Assembly (NCBI GenBank): GCA_963682025.1
Contig: OY821521.1
Location: forward strand, 169,871,165 to 169,935,164
Reading direction: 5' to 3'
Length of the DNA stretch: 64,000 bases
DNA from: Cordilura impudica
Taxonomy: Eukaryota > Arthropoda > Insecta > Diptera > Scathophagidae
The notes beneath the pieces are model-generated. The model worked only from the letters and a program-made list of their open reading frames with translations. It was not told where the DNA came from and ran no database searches. The position numbers were made by a program, and so were the translations under genes. Positions 56,031 through 64,000 of this stretch are shown here, piece after piece; within the stretch, counting starts at the first letter, position 1, and every line of letters begins with the position of its first letter.

Positions 56031-57416
56031 AAATAAAATAAAGTGCTTAGAATATTTAAGTAATATACATTTCTGTAAAGCTAACAAAGTACCTTAAATA
56101 AATTCGTAAATAGAATTTATCATCTCGTCTTTCTGTTAACAGTAGAGGGCGCTAAATTCAGAAAACGTTTGAGGTAAAACTGTTGAACGGAAAAACGGTT
56201 TTTACTGTGTTACAAAAAAAATTATTAAAATTTAATTTTTTTATTGTATTGCTGCGAAACTTAACAGTTTTGTTTATAACTATAGGTACAAAAAAACAAA
56301 AATAATTTTTTGTAAATATTTTATATGGAAAAGTTGTTTGTGCCATCGAAAACTTTTGCGATTTTTTATTTGGAATTCCCAAAATGCAAAAGTTTGATAG
56401 AGTGAAAAATTTTTTTTTTTAAGAATAGGTAATTTTTTATTTGTGATTTTAGTACATTTTAAAGGGCTTAAATAGAATATGTAAAGAAGTTTTAGATTTT
56501 TCACCCGGAAATGTAAAAATGATATGAATTTTTTAAGACATATTTCCTAAGTTTCAGAAAAAGTTGCAAAGATCTAAGTTTATGGTACTGCCAAAATTTA
56601 AAAAAATTAGTTTATACATTTTTTTTTTATTACTATAAAAAATGAATCGAATTTTGATGTAGTGTATAATTTTTATTAAATAGTGACAAAAACTTACCAA
56701 AAATTTAAAGAATATTTTTTTTTTTTTGGCAGCAACCCTAAAGTTTTGCAAACTTTGAAAAAATTAAAAAAATATATAAATAAAAAGTAGGCGATTTTTT
56801 ATTTTTCATTTATATACTTTGTTAACAAATCTAACCACTAGTAAAAAAAAAAAATTAAGATTTTTAATCGGAAAATTGAAATTTTGTATTTTTTAAAACA
56901 TCTATATTTTTAGTTTTACAAAGACCAAAAATATGATTATATAATTTTTTCCAAGTAAAGGGCTCCAGCGACGTTCAATGTTCAATTCAATTTTTCAAGC
57001 TGTGCAATTTTATTGACTGTGTGTGCGTCATATGGAAGATTTTTCTTTAATAAAATAAAATTGCACCATTGTTATTTACATTTTGCTATTTTCCGTTATT
57101 TTTTATATTTGGACAAGAGATGAGAGCGTGTTTATTTCAGTTTAACGTGATCATTTTCTAATAGTTTGCGATTGTTTTGAAGTTTTCACCATTTTTTTTT
57201 TATCAATAATATTTGAATTAATTGTGGAATTACCACTAAAACATGAAATTAATACCTAGTCAATATTGAAATAACCTCGTGCTGCATTAGTCATTATAAT
57301 CTAATAGTGAGCCCTCGTGAGTTAAATAATCTCACTGGTTCATCTCTATATATATATGTATAATAAAACTATTCTGTCAAATTTATTTACTAGTTGTAAA
57401 GCAATATTTTTCAATA

Positions 57417-60400
57417 ATGACAAATTGTATTATTAATTCCGATATAGTTGATTTTTGTTTATCAGTGTCTTCAAAAAATAAAATCCCAGAAGTATATAAA
57501 TTTATAAAAGGCAAAATTGGGTATTCAAGTCTTGAAAAAGAAGTGTTGTTAAGAAAAATTAAATTGTTTGACAATAAAATAAAAAAAATATTGGAGCGAG
57601 AGTAGATCCAATAGACAATTCTTCGATAAAAAGTATTCTAAGTGGTTGAATTGGAAATTTTTCGACCCAGACAATGTAAGTTGTATATTGATATTCTTTT
57701 TAATCTAAGTAAAAAAGTTAAACTTTAAAACTAAAATATTTAGGAACCAAGCACGAGCAAAATTTGCCAACATAAAATATCTATTGTATCTGATATAGAA
57801 CATCTAGAAACAATGGAATCTTCAATAGCATCAGATATGGAAACAAACGTGTCACATACTACAAATGCAGAAATAACTAAATCTGGTAGAAAAAAGAAAG
57901 TATTCAGTCAAAGTTCTGTTAGATCAAAAAAAAAAAAAATATTTCAGAATTGATTGAAAATTATTCATTTGAAGAACTTCAATATGCAGCAGACAAATTA
58001 AGAAAGAGGTGTAATAATAATTTAGACAGCACTAAAGCAGATGTAAAATGCATTTCTATTGAAAAGTCATTAGCGCTATACATGGATTTGGATTTGTCGG
58101 AACGAAAATATAACGTATTGCGGCAAGCAATTAATGAGCTTCATCCAAACTGTTTGCCATCATTATATGCGTTAAGAAATGAAAAATTAAAATTCTTACC
58201 CCCTATTGCAACGACTGAAATTTCAGCAGAGGTTGACTTAAAATGTATAATGTGTAAAACGGCGGAAAGTGTGATTAAAATTTGTAATACGGAACAAAAA
58301 TGTACAAAGCTGTCCCTAATTTGCAAGTGGGGCATGGATGGTAGCTCTGGCCATAGTCGATATAAGCAAAAATTTGAAAACGAAAATAGTTCCGACGAGT
58401 TCATTTTTTTATAGCCTTTGTCCCTCTGAGGTATGTAAATTATTATACACAGATGTACATTTATACACTCAGAAAAAAGCATCCTATTAATTCGCCAAAA
58501 GGGTCCCTTTTAATTTAATAGGGACAAAATTTCGCCCAAATCACATTACAGCAATAGGAATTTAATAGTTGTGTACTATAGAAACAATAAGTTTGAAACT
58601 ATTATACATCAATGGGAAAAACTATTGAAGTTATGTGAACACCATATTAAAAATCAGTGAAAACACCGTATCAAATTAATGTGGTGCCCCTATTAATTTT
58701 CAATGGGACATTTCACATTATATTTTCTATAAGATATAATATTATTCTAATAGTTTACTGTTTCTTATTGTTTTTTAGCAATGGTAATCCCATTGATTTA
58801 ATAGTATAATCGTATCAAGTTTTAATATCAATATGAAGAACTATTGAACTAATGTGACCACCGTATAAGAAATCCGTTAAAATACAGTTAGAAATTAATG
58901 CTGCTACTGCGCTGTGCTATGATGCCAGCGCTGAGTTGCTCGTATTGACATGACCAATACACATTACAGCAGTAAAGACGAAACACTTGTGGAGTTAACA
59001 CATGTATGCAAAGCAAGTGTGAGAAAAGACGGACAAAAAATATAAGTATACCAAATTGTAATAAACGAAATAAATACAGTTCATATTTAATTTAATAACA
59101 AATATTGTTTTTATATACACTCAGGAAAATATCCTATGGAATTAATACGAAAAATTATTATTTTACTAGTTTTTTACTATTGTATATGGTATACCAAATG
59201 AATTTTAATAAATATGAAAATTTTTTATGTTAATAAATATCATTTAATTTTGTATGTTAATGTATCAAGTGAATTTTTATAAATAAGTTACTAAATGTTT
59301 GTTGTCTTTAATTATTACAATTTTTGAAAATTGCAGGTACGAACTGAATGATGCTTTACAGCATTTAAAATTATATGAAATTCCTTTTGAAACAATAGTG
59401 GCTTCACTAGTATTTTGCTGAGTTTTAATAGGATCTTCTTATTATTTTTATAGGTGCTCCCATTAGTTTCTAATGAGTTTCGCCGAATTAAATCAATACG
59501 GTCTACTTTAAATATAATAGTACACACTATTAAAGATTAATTCGATGTACTATTAATTCAAAACTATAATATTATTAGAATAATAGTAGAAACCGACTAT
59601 TGATTCAATAGTTTGAATATTATTAATTTAAAGTGATCGATACCATTGACTAAAAACAATAGTAAAAAACTATTAAAATAATCATTTTTCGTATTAATTC
59701 CATAGGATATTTTTCTGAGTGTACGTTCATTCCACAATTATCCTTTTATATTTTAAATTTCTATTTTTTTCAGAATGGTAAATTTAGACTCAAAGGAAGT
59801 ATTATGGCTAAATAAAACGCCATCTTCCACAATGTATTGTAGACCCCTTAAATTTGTATTAACAAAAGAGAATCCAGTTGTAGTTAAGCAAATGCACAAC
59901 GATTTTATTGAAAAATTTAAAAATTTGGAATGTTCTGTAATTGATACAAATGGTTCAACTATTGAGGTGTCTTACGATATGCACTGCACAATGATATATG
60001 GTTCAGTTGCAAATGTTTTGAGTGACACAAACTCAGCAAGTAGGTGCTTTATATGTAATGCAAGCCCTACAGATATGAACAATATAAACATTATTAAGGA
60101 CCCTTGTATTAATAATTATAAATATGGACTTTCTACACTCCACTGCTGGATACGCTTTTTTTGAATGCATATTACACATTGCTTACCGTCTTCCTTTGAA
60201 AGTTTGGAGAGTCAATAAGGAAAATACCTCAGTTTTTTCAGAAAAAAAAAAAAAAAAAAAAGAATTCAAAATGAATTCAAAACACGGACGGGATTAATAA
60301 TAGACCAAGTAAAAACGGGATTTGGAACTACTAGCGACGGAAACAATGCTCGACGATTTGTTGAAAATAGTGAAATTTCTGCTGAGATTACGGGGATTGA

Positions 60401-60861
60401 TAGAAGTCTTATTGATAATTTTAGCATAACATTAAGAGTTTTATCTTGCGGAATCCCGGTTAATGTGACAACGTTTAAGGAGCTGCTAAATAATACTAGA
60501 AACTCATATTTAATACAGTATGTCTGGTATTACATGCCAAGTACTGTTCATAAGGTTTTAGTGCATGGGTGCGATGTTCTGGAATACTTCAACTTGCCAA
60601 TAGGTAATAAAATATTAAAAAAATGTTTTACACATTTTTTAAAACTATTTTTATTCTAGGGTGTTTGTCCGAAGAAAAACGACAAGAAAAACGACGAGAG
60701 AAAATACAAATAGAGACTTAATGGCTCATTTGTTATTAATGTCGGATCCGGAACTATCGTCACTTAGGTCTACAAAACACTTTAAAAAAAATGATGAATT
60801 CAAAAAATTGAGATTAAAATTGAAATTAAAATTAATTATCTTATTTGTTGAGCAAATTTAG
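57417..60861 (+). pseudogene. RAG1-like/Transib transposase gene with introns, lightly decayed
   Basis: Exons: 57417-57675 (MTNCIINSDIVDFCLSVSS..., frame change near 57605, donor AAT|GTAAGT), 57744-58430 (EPSTSKICQHKIS, basic GRKKKVFSQSS, frameshift near 57945, CIMCK zinc ligands, catalytic WGMDGSSGHSRYKQKF; donor GAG|GTATGT), 59774-60603 (YCRPLKFVLTKENPVVVKQM, MHCTMIYGSVANVL, SRCFICNASPTDMNNI, LSTLHCWIRFFECILHIAYR) and 60660-60861 (LSEEKRQEKRRENTNRDL, MAHLLLMSDPELSSL), joined over a 56-bp intron that restores LPIGCLSEE. The order matches the RAG1 core: DG box with the first Asp, C..C insert, LHC box, then the Glu-containing EE...N box. The RAG1 second-Asp position is Trp here. Frameshifts near 58412 and 60250. 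Confidence 0.75.
58466..59721. mobile_element. TA-flanked MITE with long inverted ends in the transposase intron
   Basis: A 604-bp element (59118-59721) has about 65-bp inverted ends starting CACTCAGGAAAATATCC and is flanked by TA. A further left-type end CACTCAGAAAAAAGCATCC at 58466 lacks its own partner, suggesting an older copy into which the second inserted. Many ATAGTT/AACTAT inversions lie inside. Non-coding. Confidence 0.7.
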
Positions 60862-60899
60862 AAACAAATTTATTTATGACCCTTTTTAAAGAGAATATT

Positions 60900-61352
60900 A
60901 AATTATTTGCATTTTGATCACAAATGTTGCAAAAATTTAGTTTTTGAGAAAAAGGATATATGGGAGATGGTCATGTCCTTGTATCGAATGAAGCGAAATT
61001 TCCCAGAGAGCCCATAAATATAGTTTTATAAGTTGTTATAAGTTTTCAGTGCATTCTGATCACTAATGTAGTTACAATTTAGTTTTTGAGAAAAATTATA
61101 TATGGGAGGTAGTCATGTCCTTGCACCGAATGAAACATAATTAACCACTAAGCTACAAGACATATTTTAACAGATAGTTACCAACTTTCGATTTATTCTA
61201 TATACAATTATAGCTAAAATTAAACTTTTAAATTTAAAGATGTATGGGAGGTAGTCATGTCCTTGCACCGATTTTTCCGAAATTTAGAATTTTTCTTAAT
61301 TAACATATTTTGAATCAGCACACCAAATTTAATTTTTCTGCGATAACTTCTC
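60900..61352 (+). repeat. Three-copy subterminal repeat of the RAG1-like element
   Basis: TATGGGAGATGGTCATGTCC (60959), TATGGGAGGTAGTCATGTCC (61102) and the same phrase again at 61242, spaced about 140 bp, each followed by TTG(T/C)A(T/C)CGA. Lies between the transposase stop and the right terminus. Confidence 0.7.
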
Positions 61353-61391
61353 TAATTTTGCCGATTCACTATATGGGGACAAAGCACTGTG
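61353..61391 (-). promoter_or_regulatory. Right RSS-like terminus: heptamer, 22-bp spacer, nonamer-like block
   Basis: On the minus strand CACAGTG (61391-61385), a 22-bp spacer beginning CTTTGTCCCC, then the same GGCAAAATTA (61362-61353). Confidence 0.7.
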
Positions 61392-62240
61392 CGACGAGTT
61401 GTATAAGATGGAAAATCATCAGCAGGGTTCAAATATAAACTGCGCAAGCAGAAGAGAAGAAATTATTTATGAACAGACTCGATACGGTTACTATGAACAT
61501 TATAATAAGGATCCCAGATTAATGAACCGTATTCTAGAATATGTCTTACAAGAGAAACATTAACTATTTCGTAATAAAAGGTTCCATGAACTCATTTGCC
61601 CATCGCTTAACAAATGCCAACACACCACGAGCTTTATTGATTGTCATCGTAATATGTTGTACAAAATGTAATTCCAAGATCCAGAAAATCTTTTACCAAC
61701 TCCAGCTGGCAGCCACCTAAAGAGTAGTTTCCAAAACCATTCCAGTTTCTAGAAAAGCGCATATTTTTATATTTTTTTTTTTTTTTTATATATAAATCCA
61801 TCAGGTTGAATTTACAACACATGTAAAAACTCTCTAAATATTGTTGGACGTATGTATATTCGATCAGATAGTTTTTTATAACTAAGGAACATTTTCACAT
61901 CATCAGTATGCATAAGAACATTGCAAAATTTAATAACATACGACAGATCATTAATGAAGAGTGAAAATAGTATAGACCCAACTTGGCACACCAGAATTTA
62001 CAATAATGTTTTTTGAGTTTATATAATTAAATCTAACACATTGTTTTCTGTAGAAAAGGTAAGACTTTAGCCAATTTAGAGTATTGGTAGTAAATCCCAT
62101 TAGATATAATTTTTCTAGGAGAAGATTGTGATTAACTTTGTCAAAGGCTTTACTGAAATCAGTGTAAAAAACATCCGTTTGTTGACCGTTGTTAAATCCC
62201 GCGATTTACTAAAGTCGTTAATTGCAGTTATACATTTCTC

Positions 62241-63444
62241 GTCCTAATAGATCATGAACCAGATAAAACAGTTCGATGTTTATAAAAAAAAATAATAAAA
62301 GACATGTTTCATCGTTAAACGGATATTTATTAATTTTCAATATAGATTTCAAATAACGCCATAAAAAAAAAACAAATAAATACTTTGAATTCAGATTAGA
62401 AAACCGTATTCGTTGTACTTGTTTGGGGGGGATTAATTAATTAATATTACTTTTACATAAATATTTTTTTTAATAATATTTTTTTTTTAAGTATATTTTG
62501 TTTTTAAGAAATATAAATATACGTTTTTAGGAATAAGTTTAATAAATATTTAAGATATATTTTAAGCAATCATTTGGCAATGGAATAAAACATTATTGTG
62601 TGTTAAATGAGTAGGAAGGAGCATAAAATCTAATTGACTCTCTTAATTGCACTGGAAAAAAGCTTAATTAAAAAAAATATCGTATTAAATATTTTTTTTT
62701 TTGTTTTTTGCTTTACTAAATTAAACTATGAATGATTATGTATTATGCTAATATATATATTTAAATATTTATTTATTTTTTCAAATAATTTTGCTAAATT
62801 AAAAACTAAACTTGATGTTTTCGCTACATGATAAATTATTGTACTCATTCTTGTAAGGTAATATTTTGTATTATTTTTTTTAAAATAGTTTAAGACTTCA
62901 TTTTTTTCTAAACACCAATTCATTTTTTACAAAAAATAATTTTTAGTAAAACTATATTTTATTTTTTCAAATCAATTTCATTTGTTTTTTTTTTTCCAAA
63001 TTTTATATGATTATTAAAACTTTTTTAAATTTTTACTTTAAATTTGGTTTAGGGCCTGACGGACTTTATTGTTCTTGCTTGTTTTTTTTTAAATATTATT
63101 TGAAAAGTTTGAATTATTTTATGTCAATTAAAAAAATAATATTTTAAGTAAAAATTAAATTAATTTATTTTTTATAATTACTAATTTGATTTTTTTTTAT
63201 TAGAATTAAAAAAATTTGTTTTAATAAAAATTTTAGTTCTTTCTTTAATATCTTTGTAACTAAACTTTTTTGAAATAATCTTAAAAAAATATTTTTTTTT
63301 GTTAATTATGAATTTTGACATTTAAATTTTTTTCTTAATTTTTTTAAAGAAAAAATTTTGAATTTATATGTAAGTAGACTTTTTTGAAATAATCTTAATA
63401 TACATATATATAATCTTATTATATACATATATATGTATATATTG
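62241..63444. other. AT-rich low-complexity sequence
   Basis: Long A and T runs with a few TATACATATATA blocks (63399-63440). No gene or structured repeat recognised. Confidence 0.6.
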
Positions 63445-64000
63445 GCCCTTAATAAAAAAAGTGTTCAAACTCTCGGTCGCACCCCCTAGAAATATGCAAT
63501 TAGCAAAAAAATTTGATAAATACAAAGTTTTGGGCCAATTAAAAAACATTTAGAGGTGGCTCAACGCGATTGAAAATTTCAAGTATGTTTATATGGGGGA
63601 AATATGACTTTTTTTTCATATTTTACGAAAATTTAATTCTATAGTTTATTTTTTCCGACAAATTGTTATATAATTCGGGATCAGTATTAAATTATCTTTT
63701 CAAAAAGCTACAAAACTTCAAAATCGAATAAAAACTCGCCAAGAAATAGCAAATGCCCCAGACCACTTTTGAGCAAAAAAAAAAAAAAACGGTCATGAAA
63801 TTTGATGACATTTTTTTCAACTTTTAGATTTTAATTAAAGCCAATATTTTGTTTTAGTCTCTATACCTGTAAGTACTCAGATATGAAGTATTGTTTTATT
63901 ACAAAGTTGTTAACCTATTGCGCATTGAGACCGAAAATGGGACTTTTTTTTTTTTAAACTTTGAAAACTCCTATTTCAAGTTTTAAAAAATTTTCTTAAA
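63445..64000 (-). repeat. Unclassified dispersed repeat, copy B (cut by window end)
   Basis: Reverse complement of 9830-10372: AACTCTCGGTCGCACCCCCT, then GGCTCAACGCGATTGAAAAT, then CTATTGCGCATTGAGACCG. Probably continues past 64000. Confidence 0.7.

Larger units (their letters stand above)
56002..61391 (+). mobile_element. RAG1-like (Transib-type) transposon with RSS-like ends
   Basis: 5.39 kb. Termini are CACAGTG on each side, and the inverted repeat extends through CTTTGTCCC. Flanks CGACA (55997-56001) and CGACG (61392-61396) match the 5-bp CGNCG target preference described for Transib. The single transposase gene (57417-60861) has introns and RAG1-like core motifs. The element sits in LINE coding sequence, which reads through when the element is removed. 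A MITE lies in its large intron. Confidence 0.8.
53429..62240 (-). mobile_element. LINE (CR1/Jockey-like) split by hAT and RAG1-like transposons
   Basis: Minus-strand RT starts near 62180 (TDFSKAFDKVNHNLLLEKLY, LNWLKSYLFYRKQCVRFNYI, VNSGVPS), then a decayed part, then RHILEYGSLIWDPYYNVHSN and LRSLYLNPADDFPSYTT up to 61397. The frame resumes beyond the RAG1-like element at 56001 (RAHVKLSSLKSRRTIMLNAA, then LINGD) and again beyond the hAT at 53515 (following DFLLHN). Reading continuity across both target duplications shows that this LINE was the common target. Several stops. Confidence 0.75.

Noticed and set aside
61363..61566. Plus-strand open stretch ending in EYVLQEKH
   Set aside because: Antisense to the LINE thumb region and crosses the RAG1-like element's end; the minus strand matches known LINE motifs.
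61890..61910. Reverse-strand CTGATGATGTGAAAA resembling a hammerhead core
   Set aside because: No helix II between the two core blocks; it lies in LINE coding sequence.

Overview
This looks like a piece of a dipteran genome, most likely a calyptrate fly (blowfly, flesh fly or house fly type). The sequence is very AT-rich, shows eukaryotic introns, and consists mainly of insect transposons of at least ten kinds, usually nested in each other. No bacterial, phage or CRISPR features were seen. The only cellular gene recognised with confidence is an F-box/leucine-rich-repeat protein gene on the + strand, with exons at 7449-8095 and 14154-14872 and a probable acidic terminal exon at 20149-20373. 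A second copy of that terminal exon lies at 33412-33669, inside a segmental duplication of about 1 kb.

Layout. 1-2650: minus-strand remnant of a two-gene DNA transposon, with a smaller inverted-repeat element inside its intron. 3.3-4.2 kb: dispersed repeat. 4.4-7.3 kb: minus-strand LINE. 7.4-20.4 kb: the F-box gene, whose introns hold a Tc1 remnant, a LINE split by a hAT-type element, a 379-bp inverted repeat carrying hammerhead-ribozyme-like cores, a complete-ended Tc1 copy, and a dispersed repeat swollen by a 2.1-kb minisatellite. 21-29.6 kb: a pogo/Tigger element containing a piggyBac and a Copia LTR retrotransposon. 30-33 kb: a long-inverted-repeat element containing a Helitron-like insertion. 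35.2-45.6 kb: a 10.35-kb DNA transposon with CCCAATAGACC ends, two overlapping transposase-type genes and a possible third gene, itself invaded by a Jockey-type LINE and a hAT-type element. 45.6-48.4 kb: LINE with an insertion. 48.5-51.2 kb: hAT. 51.5-52.4 kb: unrecognised coding-like blocks. 52.8-53.4 kb: a second hammerhead-bearing inverted repeat. 53.4-62.2 kb: a minus-strand LINE invaded by a hAT and by a RAG1-like Transib-type transposon (56002-61391). 62.2-64 kb: AT-rich sequence and a repeat that matches 9.8-10.4 kb in inverted orientation.

The strongest observations are four. (1) The RAG1-like element ends in CACAGTG, the V(D)J heptamer, followed after 12 bp on one side and 22 bp on the other by the same GGCAAAATTA block, with CGACA/CGACG target duplications. 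(2) Two unrelated inverted-repeat elements each carry, on both strands, a foldable type-I hammerhead core. (3) Two copies of a two-gene DNA transposon keep the same gene order, and the 35-45 kb copy has a translational overlap of the two genes. (4) The acidic last exon of the F-box gene is duplicated with a phase-compatible acceptor. Most transposon genes carry frameshifts or stops and are annotated as pseudogenes. All homology statements come from memory of protein families and not from a search.
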